Origin: Ornithinimicrobium tianjinense
Lineage (GTDB): Bacteria; Actinomycetota; Actinomycetes; Actinomycetales; Dermatophilaceae
NCBI RefSeq assembly: GCF_014636495.1
Contig: NZ_BMEM01000001.1
Span: forward strand, 1,318,471 to 1,382,470
Reading direction: 5' to 3'
Length of the DNA stretch: 64,000 nt
Numbering within the stretch: position 1 is the first letter of the stretch; each line of letters begins with the position of its first letter. Of the stretch, positions 51,659-59,269 are shown one piece after another. The translations under genes and the position numbers were made by a program. The notes under the pieces were generated by a model. The model worked only from the letters and a program-made list of their open reading frames with translations, was not told the DNA's origin and did not search any database.

Positions 51659-52561
51659 ATGACGGACGCGCCGGAGCCTATCGACCCGCAGGACGATCCA
51701 CAGGGAGAGGGCACGGTAGACATCGCTGGGGAGGTCCGGGAACTCTCGACCGACGGCTGGCCAAGCGGGTACGTCTATGGAGCGACTCGGTACGCAGACG
51801 TGATCCTGAAGAACTCCTTTCCGGATCGCTTCACCGACCTGACGGGCGCGCTGGCAGGCTTTCACCCGACGCTGGATGAACTGCGTGCTGGCGGCGGGGG
51901 CCGGACCGTGTTCGTCGCCCGCTTCGATGCCTCGCTGGCCGTCATGCACGCTGGTTCCGTCTGGGGCAAGCAGAACATCACCATCGACAAGTCGGTAGGC
52001 CTGGACGGCACCCCGCTGCGAACTACGCGCACTCGCGGTCATGAGATCGACATGTTCGGCAAAGGCTCCGATGAGCAGCCTCTGCCAGGCATCGCGGTCG
52101 AGATGGAGTGGAACAACAAGGACCCGTTCTTCGACCGGGACCTGATCAACTTCCAGGCCCTCCACCACGAGGGAGCCATATCCGTGGGTGTCATCGTCAC
52201 GCGCGGCCCTGGCCTCCAGGGCCTGATCGGCCCCACCATCCGCAGCAAGGACGGTGGTCTGAAGTACGGTCAGAGCACGACACACTGGGGGAAGCTCGTG
52301 CCCAAGGTCAATCTGGGTGGCGGGGGCGAGTGCCCTCTTCTTCTCATCGGCATCGAACCTGAGCGCATCACCGGGATCGAGTTGGTGCGGAAGGTCGCGG
52401 AGGCGTTGGCCGAAGCGGCCGACTTCAAGGCGAACTGGCGCGACACCCACGACCGATGGACGGACGCCAAGCCGGTCCACGACGCCATGAGAACGAAGGC
52501 AGAAGCCATGATGCCGCCGGTCAAGGAGGCCAAGAGTCTCGATGAAGGGGACGGCTCGTAG
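51659..52561 (+). CDS. BglII/BstYI-like type II restriction endonuclease
   Basis: 300 residues. The core resembles the BglII/BstYI family, which cuts AGATCT or RGATCY: a beta-rich region with GHEIDMFGKG (Asp131), then GIAVEMEWNNKDPFFDRDL (143-162), with Glu148, Glu150 and Lys154 as probable catalytic residues, and SVGVIVTRGPGL. The methyltransferase gene starts 55 bp downstream, and two AGATCT sites lie between them. ATG at 51659 is 6 nt after a TACCCT -10. In the element it could exclude other phages or plasmids. Specificity is inferred only from family likeness. Confidence 0.75.
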   Translation: MTDAPEPIDPQDDPQGEGTVDIAGEVRELSTDGWPSGYVYGATRYADVILKNSFPDRFTDLTGALAGFHPTLDELRAGGGGRTVFVARFDASLAVMHAGSVWGKQNITIDKSVGLDGTPLRTTRTRGHEIDMFGKGSDEQPLPGIAVEMEWNNKDPFFDRDLINFQALHHEGAISVGVIVTRGPGLQGLIGPTIRSKDGGLKYGQSTTHWGKLVPKVNLGGGGECPLLLIGIEPERITGIELVRKVAEALAEAADFKANWRDTHDRWTDAKPVHDAMRTKAEAMMPPVKEAKSLDEGDGS

Positions 52562-52571
52562 AGACACGCCG

Positions 52572-52600
52572 AAGTAGATCTTCGGGAGTAAGATCTACTT
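52572..52600. promoter_or_regulatory. Inverted repeat with two AGATCT sites before the methyltransferase
   Basis: AAGTAGATCTT (52572-52582) and AAGATCTACTT (52590-52600) form a perfect 11-bp inverted repeat with a 7-nt spacer. Each arm contains AGATCT. It covers the -35 region of the methyltransferase promoter, so it is a candidate operator sensitive to methylation or bound by the methyltransferase's own HTH. Confidence 0.75.
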
Positions 52601-52604
52601 TCGC

Positions 52605-52610
52605 TAGGCT
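52605..52610 (+). promoter_or_regulatory. Leaderless promoter -10 of the methyltransferase gene
   Basis: TAGGCT followed by 6 nt and ATG at 52617. TAAGAT at 52589-52594, inside the inverted repeat, is an alternative -10. Confidence 0.55.
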
Positions 52611-52616
52611 GCTCCC

Positions 52617-53534
52617 ATGAGCGCCCCCGCCCTACGTGCGAACGACCTTATCTCACCACTCCCAACCGTCGATGGCGGCTTCAAGACGATCCTGGCCGAT
52701 CCGCCCTGGCGCTTCGCGAACCGCACGGGCAAGGTGGCGCCCGAGCACCGCAGGTTGGACCGGTACAGCACGATGGACCTGGAGGCCATCAAGGCACTGG
52801 AGGTCGAGCAGGTGGCGGCCAAGAACGCCCACCTGTATCTGTGGGTGCCGAACGCCTTGCTTCCCGACGGCTTGGCCGTGATGGAGGCGTGGGGGTTCCG
52901 CTACATCTCCAACCTCGTCTGGGCCAAGCGACGTAAGGACGGCGGGCCGGACGGGCGAGGCGTCGGGTTCTACTTCCGCAACACCACCGAGCTCATTCTG
53001 TTTGGTGTTCGCGGGTCCATGCGCACTCTTCAGCCAGCCCGTTCGCAGGTCAACATCATCGAGACGCGCAAGCGAGAGCACTCCCGCAAGCCGGACGAGC
53101 AGTACGACCTGATCGAGGCTTGCTCCCCCGGTCCTCATCTCGAACTCTTTGCGCGCCATGCTAGAGAGGGTTGGACCGTCTGGGGTGATGAGAGCACAGA
53201 AGCCGAAGTGCGCGGAAGAGTGCACCGAGGGTACGCTGGCGGGCCGATCCTCGCCCCTGTTATGGAGCCCCATGCTCGCCTCGCGAAGGGCACCGAGGTG
53301 CGCCTGGCCAAGGACCTGCGCGATCTCTATGAGGCAGGGGGGACGATCCGGGGGCTTGCCAAGGAGACGGGCTACTCGATAGGCCGCGTTCGCAGGCTCC
53401 TCGAACTTGCAGGTACCCAGATCCGAAGCCGTGGCGCGCTGAAGATTCCCCCGCCGGAAACGGGGTGGTCCGAACCTCCCAGGCCGACGCCGCAGGAGCA
53501 ACCGCGAGGCACCGTAAGGAGCCCGGCCCCGTGA
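52617..53534 (+). CDS. MT-A70-family adenine methyltransferase fused to HTH
   Basis: 305 residues. Residues 20-205 are an MT-A70/MunI-type N6-adenine methyltransferase: catalytic DPPW at 28-31 (FKTILADPPWRFANRT), AHLYLWVPNALLPDGL, WGFRYISNLVWAKR and ELILFGVRGSMRTL. Residues 220-275 form a separate helix-turn-helix (KGTEVRLAKDLRDLYEAGGT, then IRGLAKETGYSIGRVRRLLE) like small actinobacterial DNA-binding proteins. It probably protects sites of the adjacent endonuclease; the HTH may repress its own promoter at the AGATCT inverted repeat. Overlaps the next small gene by GTGA. Confidence 0.85.
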   Translation: MSAPALRANDLISPLPTVDGGFKTILADPPWRFANRTGKVAPEHRRLDRYSTMDLEAIKALEVEQVAAKNAHLYLWVPNALLPDGLAVMEAWGFRYISNLVWAKRRKDGGPDGRGVGFYFRNTTELILFGVRGSMRTLQPARSQVNIIETRKREHSRKPDEQYDLIEACSPGPHLELFARHAREGWTVWGDESTEAEVRGRVHRGYAGGPILAPVMEPHARLAKGTEVRLAKDLRDLYEAGGTIRGLAKETGYSIGRVRRLLELAGTQIRSRGALKIPPPETGWSEPPRPTPQEQPRGTVRSPAP

Positions 53535-53752
53535 CCGAGGAGCGGCAGCCTGCCTCGTGGTGGCTGCACAAGGCCCACGCCCGCGTCACAGACTGGGAGC
53601 GGCGAGGGGGTGACTACGCGGTGTGGGCCAGGAGTGACGCCAAGATCGTGCAGGAGCACCGGCCCGTGCCGTTCGAAACCGGCGCGCCCTGTCAGGAGTG
53701 CGGGAAGGCGTGGCCGTGCGGCATGTTCAGAGCCGTCCTCGCGTCCGATTGA
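53531..53752 (+). CDS. Small zinc-ribbon-like protein, unknown
   Basis: 73 residues starting with GTG that overlaps the methyltransferase stop. It has ASWWLHKAHARVTDWERRGG in the first half and a cysteine cluster at the C-terminus (CQECGKAWPCG) that could bind zinc. I recognise no family. Coupling to the methyltransferase suggests it belongs to the restriction-modification unit, perhaps as a controller, but nothing shows this directly. Confidence 0.6.
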   Translation: MTEERQPASWWLHKAHARVTDWERRGGDYAVWARSDAKIVQEHRPVPFETGAPCQECGKAWPCGMFRAVLASD

Positions 53753-53830
53753 TCCGTGGCGTAGCCGCTGGCCGGTGTGCCGGTGCCCGGCTGGTCCGCC
53801 AGGCCGTCGAGCGGCCGCTCAGACATAGCG

Positions 53831-53872
53831 AGCGCCCCGCCCCACGGCTTCCACTGCCGGGGGCGGGGCGCT
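53831..53872. terminator. Bidirectional hairpin between the element's two operons
   Basis: AGCGCCCCGCCCC (53831-53843) and GGGGCGGGGCGCT (53860-53872) form a perfect 13-bp stem with a 16-nt loop. It lies between the rightward restriction-modification genes and the leftward terminase operon. The rest of 53753-53956 holds no gene I can support. Confidence 0.75.
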
Positions 53873-53956
53873 GGGCGCGGCTGGCCTAGTAGGCGGTCGG
53901 CCGCCCGCGCTGGGTGCGCTCACGGCCGGGGCCAGAACCCCAGCCGCCGCGCTGGT

Positions 53957-54625
53957 CTACGAGACGGGGGCGGGCGCCTCCCGGTCGATCAGGTCCGGCT
54001 TGCGGATGGTGTTGGGCACGGCCAGGGCCAGCGCCAGCGCCATGACTAGGTCGCCGTGGCCCTCGCCCTCGCGGCGTGGAGACTCGTACTGCGTGCGGCC
54101 GCTGGGGGTGATCTTCTGGCGGAACGCCAGCATCTCCCGCTGGAGCACATCCACCAGCGGGCCGGGCGCCACCCGCAGGCGGCCGCTCTGGAGGGTGGTC
54201 TGGACCGCGCTGATGAGGTCGGCCTTCGGCAGGTTCCAGCCGTTGCCGTGCTCGCCGCCCGTGATGGTGACGCCGATGGGCTGGTGCGCCCCGGCCAGGC
54301 GGCCGTCGCGCCAGGCCTCGCGGAACATGTCCATCACGGCGGTGCCCACCCCGGTGCGGTCCACGACGAGCAGCGCGTCGGTGGACAGCGGCGGGCGGCG
54401 GGTCAGGCGGCCGACGTCGTTGACGATGTCGGGGTAGGCGGTGCCCAGCGGCCAGCGCTGCATGTGCACCACGTGGTACTCCTCGACGGGGCGGACCATG
54501 CGCCCGGCCAGCCGGTGCAAGCCCTCCACGGTGAGCGTGCCGGGCGGCACGAGCAGCCGCTCGACCACCACCAGCGCGGTGAAGTCCTGCTGCCCGAGGT
54601 CCAGGCCGATCGTGAAGCTTCCCAT
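53957..54625 (-). CDS. Large terminase nuclease domain as a separate protein
   Basis: 222 residues with the RNase H-like fold of TerL nuclease domains. Three acidic residues line up with the metal site: Asp9 in FTIGLDLGQQDFTALVV, Asp89 in ALLVVDRTGVGTAV and Asp193 in GHGDLVMALALAL. It would cut concatemeric DNA during packaging. The ATG at 54625 comes 1 nt after the stop of the terminase ATPase gene and has its own AAGGAG 7 nt upstream, so the split looks genuine rather than a frameshift. Last gene of the leftward operon. Confidence 0.82.
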   Translation of the reverse strand: MGSFTIGLDLGQQDFTALVVVERLLVPPGTLTVEGLHRLAGRMVRPVEEYHVVHMQRWPLGTAYPDIVNDVGRLTRRPPLSTDALLVVDRTGVGTAVMDMFREAWRDGRLAGAHQPIGVTITGGEHGNGWNLPKADLISAVQTTLQSGRLRVAPGPLVDVLQREMLAFRQKITPSGRTQYESPRREGEGHGDLVMALALALAVPNTIRKPDLIDREAPAPVS

Positions 54626-54626
54626 C

Positions 54627-55403
54627 TCAGTCTCCTTGCGTGGGGGTGCCGAAGAGGGGCGGCACGGCTGCCCCGGCCGCCACGGCGGCGCGGACGTCGT
54701 CGCTGCTGAACAGTTGGGCGTCGCTGTCCTCGAAGCGGCACTCGTAGTCGCTAGCGAAGGTAAACCGGGGCACGCTGGCGCGGACCTCGGTTATGCGCTG
54801 CTCGTCGTACTGGTCGCTGGCGTAGACGTCGACAAGGTGGTGCTCCCAGGCGCCGGGCACCGCGTCGGCTCCCTCGTGCAACTCCCAGAACCAGCCGCGC
54901 GCACCCCACGGCGTGGACAGCGCCCACACTGCGCCGGTGCTGCCGACCATCGGCAGGACGGAGGCGAAGATGTCGTCCTCCACGCGGGCGGCCTCGTCGA
55001 GGATGAGCAGCGCCACCCCGGCGAACCCACGGGTGGTGGACTCGCTGCCGGGCAGGCTGAGCACCCGACTGCCGTTGGCGAACTCCAGAGTGCTGGCCGA
55101 CTCGCGTGCAGTCTCCACGGGCCGCCCGGCCGCCCGGTAGAGGCTGCGCACGCGGACCAGGAACTCGTCGGACTGCCGCTGGCTGGGGCTGATCACCAGC
55201 ACCAGCGACTCGGGCCGGTAGAGCGCGGTGTGCAGCGCCTTGATAGACGTCGTCGTGGTCTTGCCCACCTGGCGGGCGCAGCGCACCAGCACCCGCCGTG
55301 AGGAGGACCTGAGCAGGCTCGACTGCCACGCCTCGCTGTGGAAGCCGATGCCACCCGCGAACGCCACTGGGTCGAGGGCCAGGGCCAGGTCACGCGCCAG
55401 CAC
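54627..55403 (-). CDS. Large terminase ATPase domain as a separate protein
   Basis: 258 residues. The packaging-motor ATPase has an adenine-binding start (GIGFHSEAWQSSLL), Walker A RCARQVGKTTT (41-51), Walker B ALLILDEAA with Asp136-Glu137 and the coupling-type motif VWALSTPWGARGWFW. It ends before the nuclease domain, which is encoded by the next gene. GTG at 55403 overlaps the TerS-like gene by 14 nt. Together the two products total 480 residues, the size of a normal TerL. Confidence 0.86.
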   Translation of the reverse strand: MLARDLALALDPVAFAGGIGFHSEAWQSSLLRSSSRRVLVRCARQVGKTTTTSIKALHTALYRPESLVLVISPSQRQSDEFLVRVRSLYRAAGRPVETARESASTLEFANGSRVLSLPGSESTTRGFAGVALLILDEAARVEDDIFASVLPMVGSTGAVWALSTPWGARGWFWELHEGADAVPGAWEHHLVDVYASDQYDEQRITEVRASVPRFTFASDYECRFEDSDAQLFSSDDVRAAVAAGAAVPPLFGTPTQGD

Positions 55404-55929
55404 GGTCGGTCCTCTCGCCGGCGACGACCGTGGGGGCGGCCGGTGCGTCCAGCGCCAGCAACCGGGCGGCCACGGCGCGGGCGGCCTCGGGGTGGGGGGC
55501 CAGGGCCTCCAGCATGGCCTGCCGGGTGGCGAGCCAGGCGGGGTCCGCGCTGACGTTGAGCACCTGGACGGTGTTGCGCTCGTCCAGCTCGCCGGTGATC
55601 TTGGCCAGCAGCGCGGCGGTCTGGCGCATCTCGCTGGACGCCTGAAGCACGAGGTTGGCCTTGCCCTCACGCTCGGCAGCGATCAGCACCCGCTCGACGC
55701 GGCTGAACAGGTGCTCAAGACGCCCGAGGGCCGTGGTGGCCCCGTTGGCCACCTGCTCGGTCACGTGTGCCTGAACGGCCGCCGAGAGGTGGTTGGCCTT
55801 GTGCCGGGCTACGGCATCCTTGTGGAGGTCCCAGCGGCGGCCGATGGCACGGTTGGCCATGCCAGCCACCAGCGCCTCGTCTATGGCCTCCCGCTCGGGG
55901 TGGGTGCAGATGGTGCACGCCAGCGCCAT
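55390..55929 (-). CDS. Probable small terminase subunit or DNA-binding adaptor
   Basis: 179 residues directly upstream of TerL. The N-terminus has CTICTHPEREAIDEALVAGM followed by NRAIGRRWDLHKDAVARHKA, a helix-turn-helix like those of small terminase subunits, preceded by a CxxC-H pair. The middle (residues 60-130) is helical and could form the ring; the C-terminus is Ala-rich. ATG overlaps the stop of a 47-residue ORF (TGATG). TerS assignment rests mainly on position and the HTH. Confidence 0.68.
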   Translation of the reverse strand: MALACTICTHPEREAIDEALVAGMANRAIGRRWDLHKDAVARHKANHLSAAVQAHVTEQVANGATTALGRLEHLFSRVERVLIAAEREGKANLVLQASSEMRQTAALLAKITGELDERNTVQVLNVSADPAWLATRQAMLEALAPHPEAARAVAARLLALDAPAAPTVVAGERTDRAGA

Positions 55930-56072
55930 CAGCGCTCACCTCCCGTGGGGGTGGGGGTGGGGTGGGCGGCCACGGCGGCCTCGGCCCGCTCCAGGGCGGC
56001 CAGCAGCGAGCGCCAGCCGTCGTGATCCGGCAGGGCCGGGGCGGCGGTGGCCAGCGTCTGTGCCTCAGGCAT
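55929..56072 (-). CDS. 47-residue small protein, unknown
   Basis: Short ORF (starting MPEAQTLATAAPALPDHDGW, ending in a Pro-Thr-rich tail) that bridges two genes: its ATG overlaps the stop of the 234-residue gene by 8 nt, and its TGA overlaps the TerS-like ATG. The overlaps at both ends support it as a real translated unit in the operon. No family recognised. Confidence 0.5.
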   Translation of the reverse strand: MPEAQTLATAAPALPDHDGWRSLLAALERAEAAVAAHPTPTPTGGER

Positions 56073-56769
56073 CCTCAGCGCCCCCGTCCAGGTAGGCGGC
56101 CCGCTCGTGCAGGGCGGCCACGGCGGTCGCCTCGGCCCGCTGCATCAGCAGCGACAGCGCCCGGTCGTCGTAGGCGCTGGGCTGGCCCTCGCGCTCGTCC
56201 TGGGTGATGGTGCCCGCCTGGTGGAGCAGGTTGCCAGCGTGCTCGTCCAGCCAGCCCTCCGTGAGGGTGACGTGCTCGAAGGCGTCCAGGGCGGCGGCGG
56301 TGCTGTCGGCCTTCTTGGCCTCGGGCGGCATGGTGGCCTGGGCCAGCCGCATGTAGGTCGCGCCGTCCAGCACCGGGCGGGCCACCCGCACGTACTCGGC
56401 GGCCTGGGCCGTGGCCCCGCTGGTGACGAGGTTCTGGATCAGCGCGGCGGCCTCCAGGCTGCCCAGCCCGGCCAGGTCCGACTGCGCCGCCCCCTGCCAG
56501 TAGCGGCGCCGCTCGAGGTCCTGCCCGCTGGGGTTGTCCACGTAGCGGGCACGCTCGGCACGGTCGGCCTGGATGCCCCGCCTGAAGTCCTCCCTCGCGG
56601 CGGCGATGGCAGCCTCCGCGGTGGCCCTGGCCTGGGTGAGCGCCTGGTCCCGCTCGGCGGGGTACAGGGCGGTGTCACGGTCGGTCCGGCGGACCGCCGC
56701 GTGGTAGTCGTTGAGCGCCTTCCGCATGCGCTGGACGGCGGCCTTCTGGCGCGAGAGCAGTTCGGTCAT
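56065..56769 (-). CDS. Helical protein of the element, unknown
   Basis: 234 residues, mostly charged amphipathic helix: LSRQKAAVQRMRKALNDYHA at the start, then AERDQALTQARATAEAAIAA and DFRRGIQADRAERARYV, consistent with a coiled coil in the first 90 residues. The second half is helical and less charged. I recognise no family; position before terS would suit a scaffold-like or packaging-related protein, but that is a guess. ATG has AAGGAGAC upstream at good spacing. Confidence 0.65.
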   Translation of the reverse strand: MTELLSRQKAAVQRMRKALNDYHAAVRRTDRDTALYPAERDQALTQARATAEAAIAAAREDFRRGIQADRAERARYVDNPSGQDLERRRYWQGAAQSDLAGLGSLEAAALIQNLVTSGATAQAAEYVRVARPVLDGATYMRLAQATMPPEAKKADSTAAALDAFEHVTLTEGWLDEHAGNLLHQAGTITQDEREGQPSAYDDRALSLLMQRAEATAVAALHERAAYLDGGAEDA

Positions 56770-56782
56770 GGTGGGGTCTCCT

Positions 56783-57304
56783 TCAGGAGTTCTTGCGGGG
56801 GTGGACCGCCCACGGCAGGGCGCCGCGAGCGGGGATCTGTAGGGGATTGGGGCACGATCGGGGCACGCCAGCCGCGCCGGATGGCGTGGTGGGCCGATGA
56901 CCTGCGGGTCCCATCGCTCCGGGCGCTGGGGCAATACCAGTAGCGGGCGCAGACTCTGAAGCTTCGGCGTCGTTGAACGGGCCGCGCCCTCCCTCTCGCC
57001 GGCAGATGGTGACGTCGGTGGGGGAGTAGTCATTGCCCGGCCACACGGCCCGGCCGGTGATGTGGGCTACTGCCACCGCCCGGCTGAGTGCGACGGCCTC
57101 GGGCCAGCCGGGTGCAGGGGGAGTCGCTGCCCGCCCTCCGTGCTGGTGCTCCGGTGCGAGCGCCCCGCCCCCCATCAAGAGGGGGGCGGGTGCGTAATCG
57201 CTAGGCGGCGTAATCGGCGTAATCGGTCGCGTAATTGCCTGACCTGCGGCGATGGGCGGGACCGTAATCGGCTGACGGGTGCGTGGTCGGGGTGTCGCGG
57301 TCAT
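56783..57304 (-). CDS. Pro-rich protein coupled to the ATPase gene, unknown
   Basis: 173 residues, rich in Pro and Ala (for example TRPITPITPPSDYAPAP), with one more ordered stretch WPEAVALSRAVAVAHITGRA. ATG overlaps the ATPase stop as ATGA, which argues for translation. Its 5' part contains five of the seven CGTAATCG iteron-like repeats, so its sequence may be constrained more by DNA function than by protein function. Its 3' end contains the paired CGTGCCCC sites. Confidence 0.45.
   Translation of the reverse strand: MTATPRPRTRQPITVPPIAAGQAITRPITPITPPSDYAPAPLLMGGGALAPEHQHGGRAATPPAPGWPEAVALSRAVAVAHITGRAVWPGNDYSPTDVTICRREGGRGPFNDAEASESAPATGIAPAPGAMGPAGHRPTTPSGAAGVPRSCPNPLQIPARGALPWAVHPRKNS
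56849..56867. repeat. Pair of CGTGCCCC octamers in mid-element
   Basis: GGGGCACG at 56849 and 56860, 11 bp apart (the reverse complement of CGTGCCCC). Same spacing and flanks as the pairs at both ends of the element. Confidence 0.7.
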
Positions 57305-57328
57305 GGTGCGTAATCGCCCCCGTAATCG
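57193..57328. repeat. Iteron-like array of CGTAATCG
   Basis: CGTAATCG starts at 57193, 57209, 57218, 57263, 57309 and 57321, with the variant CGTAATTG at 57230: seven copies in 136 bp, all in one direction. The array spans the junction of the replication-type ATPase gene and the next gene. Such arrays often mark plasmid or phage origins; this is a candidate origin of the excised element. Confidence 0.75.
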
Positions 57329-58650
57329 CCCTCGGCGTCGTGAGACGGGTGCAGCCACACGGCCGGTTGGCCGCCTCGGCTGCCACCCTTCGACCCCTCC
57401 CGGAAGGTGAGCCGCCCGGCCGTCACCAACTTGTCCAGCCTGCGGCGTGCCCGCTGCGTCTGAGCATCGGTCGGCTTGGCCGTGTCCTCCACGTTGGCGG
57501 CGGCAGACTTCGCCGTGAGGCCGTCCGTGCCTGCGGCCAGGGCCAGCGCTACGAGGTCGGTCTCGTGGTAGACGGTCGTCAGCCCGGCCGTGTGGTCGTG
57601 CAGCAGCCGGTACGGGCCGACCGTCTCTGCGGGCTGCTTCAGGTGGTGCATGCCGACCACCGGGTCACCGGCCGTTCCCTCCAGCAGCACCACCGATCCC
57701 GCCCCGGCCGTAATCCACGTGGAGCCGTAGAGGTCCGCCAGGGCTTTCGGTGCGCCGCCGTTGGCGTTCTTTTTGATGGTGTGGTGCAGTTCCAGCACCT
57801 CAACTCCGGCCGCGATGCACATCTGCCGGGCACGGTTGTAGCCCGCGCCGACCTCGTCCGACGACAGCCCCAGCGCCGCGTCCTTGACGCTGTCCACCAC
57901 GACGGTGTCGGCGGCGGCCTGCCGGGCCAGCGCCAGCAGCGTCTCGGGCTGGGCGGCCATGTCGGCCAGGGGCGGGCCGGGCCAGAACACCAGCCGCTCG
58001 TCCAGTACCTCGCGGCTGAAGCTTCCGAGTGTGCGAGCCAGCGCACGGGCGATCTGCTGCGGGCGGTCCATGGCCAGGTACAGCACCCGGCTGCTGGTAG
58101 GCCGCACCGTGAGGCCGAGCACCGTGCCACCATCCAGGCGGGCGGCCACCACCTGCCCGGCGAGGGTGGTCTTGCCGACGCCCGGCGTGCCCGCCAGCAC
58201 CAACGACTCGCCCTCGGCCCAGAGCACCTGATCGCCGTCACCCCACACGGCCGGGGTGTCGGGGGGCAGGTCCAGGAGGAACGATCCACCCGGCGCCAGC
58301 CTGTCTGACGCTCCAGCGGCTGCCTCAGTAGTGGCGGCTGCCTGCTCAGCCTGGAACATCTCGAGCGCCCGCTGACGGGCCATCAGGCGGCGGTACTCCA
58401 GCACCATCTCCACCTGCTCGGTGGGGCCGTCCACGCTCTGCAGAGCCTGGCGCAGGCGTCGGGCCTCGGGGCTGGTGCCACCGAACTCGCGGGCGGCCTG
58501 CTCCAAGTCGCGGCGCTGGGCGTCGAGGTCCCGGCTGGACTCCAGCAGCCCACGCATCAGCCGGAACTCGCCGAGCTGGAAGGTGTCGTCGCCGAGCACC
58601 GCCCGCGCCTCGGGGCTGTCCAGGCTGTAGAAGGTGGAGTCCTCCGTCAT
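57301..58650 (-). CDS. RecA-fold ATPase, RepA/AAA_25-like replication protein
   Basis: 449 residues. An N-terminal helical part (1-110) precedes a RecA-type ATPase: Walker A LAGTPGVGKTTLAGQV (152-167), Walker B DTVVVDSVKD (Asp253), and ELHHTIKKNANGG as a sensor loop. The C-terminus (about 375-440) looks like a winged helix (TDAQTQRARRRLDKLVTAGR). This is the layout of RepA-like replicative helicases of plasmids and of phage helicase/loaders. CGTAATCG repeats at its 3' end suggest it acts on that site. Overlaps genes on both sides. Confidence 0.8.
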   Translation of the reverse strand: MTEDSTFYSLDSPEARAVLGDDTFQLGEFRLMRGLLESSRDLDAQRRDLEQAAREFGGTSPEARRLRQALQSVDGPTEQVEMVLEYRRLMARQRALEMFQAEQAAATTEAAAGASDRLAPGGSFLLDLPPDTPAVWGDGDQVLWAEGESLVLAGTPGVGKTTLAGQVVAARLDGGTVLGLTVRPTSSRVLYLAMDRPQQIARALARTLGSFSREVLDERLVFWPGPPLADMAAQPETLLALARQAAADTVVVDSVKDAALGLSSDEVGAGYNRARQMCIAAGVEVLELHHTIKKNANGGAPKALADLYGSTWITAGAGSVVLLEGTAGDPVVGMHHLKQPAETVGPYRLLHDHTAGLTTVYHETDLVALALAAGTDGLTAKSAAANVEDTAKPTDAQTQRARRRLDKLVTAGRLTFREGSKGGSRGGQPAVWLHPSHDAEGDYGGDYAP

Positions 58651-59045
58651 AGGGTGCACGCGCCTTCCAGCGGGTGCCGGTTGCCGCACAGACCACACGG
58701 GTCGGCGCAGCCGTCGTCGGCGGGGTGGTGGGCGCCGCAGCAGCGGCACGGCTCACCCCAGAGCGCGGCGGCGACCTCGTCCAGGTGCTGCCGGGCCGTC
58801 AGGTCCACGACGTCCTGGGAGCAGCCCTCCAGGTCGCTGGTGCCCACCGTGTAGACGCCGACCCGGCGGGCCAGTCCGTTGACGAGGTCGTTGCACTCGG
58901 CGCAGCCGGGGCAGTCCCAGTGGCTCTCGCTCAAGTCCGCAGCAGCCGAGCTGGAAGCGCGAGCGGCCGTAGCCTGAGGGCGGTGCGTCTCCTTCGCGTC
59001 GCCCCGGTGGTGGTCTCCGCTGCCGGGGCGACGTTCGGCGCTCAC
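58647..59045 (-). CDS. Cysteine-rich zinc-binding protein, unknown
   Basis: 132 residues. Three Cys clusters in the C-terminal 90 residues: WDCPGCAECND, EPCRCCGAHH and DPCGLCGNRHP, each able to bind zinc. The N-terminal 40 residues look disordered. GTG at 59045 overlaps the HTH gene stop (GTGA) and the 3' end overlaps the ATPase start. Cys-rich proteins of this size beside phage replication genes are often DNA- or primase-associated, but no family is recognised. Confidence 0.65.
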   Translation of the reverse strand: MSAERRPGSGDHHRGDAKETHRPQATAARASSSAAADLSESHWDCPGCAECNDLVNGLARRVGVYTVGTSDLEGCSQDVVDLTARQHLDEVAAALWGEPCRCCGAHHPADDGCADPCGLCGNRHPLEGACTL

Positions 59046-59269
59046 CGCGCACCTCCTACGGACTGCACCGGCTGGAACAGCGCAGCCACGTCAGCCTCTT
59101 CGACGCGGATCAGTCGGGCGCCCATCCGGTACGCCGGGAGGCTGCCGTCTGTGATGCGGCGGCGCAGCGTGTCCACGCTGACGCCGTACCTGTCGGCGGC
59201 GGCCTCCAGCGAGATGCGCTTCGAGCGCGCCAGCGGTGCCTCCGGGGCGGCCCGGCGCGGGCGGCTCAC
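59042..59269 (-). CDS. xis: Excisionase-like HTH protein
   Basis: 75 residues with a MerR-type excisionase HTH: SLEAAADRYGVSVDTLRRRI and then DGSLPAYRMGARLIRVEEAD, the classic winged-helix layout. It would direct the integrase toward excision and might also repress. GTG at 59269 overlaps the stop of the preceding gene (GTGA); GTG at 59272 is an alternative. It is in the leftward operon, not beside int, so excision may be tied to replication and packaging expression. Confidence 0.82.
   Translation of the reverse strand: MSRPRRAAPEAPLARSKRISLEAAADRYGVSVDTLRRRITDGSLPAYRMGARLIRVEEADVAALFQPVQSVGGAR

Noticed and set aside
53957-55403. Frameshifted or misassembled terL
   Set aside because: The second gene has its own ribosome site and start 1 nt after the first stop, and both halves are complete domains.
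57193-57328. CRISPR-like short repeats
   Set aside because: Octamers at irregular spacing without unique spacers of constant length; iterons fit better.
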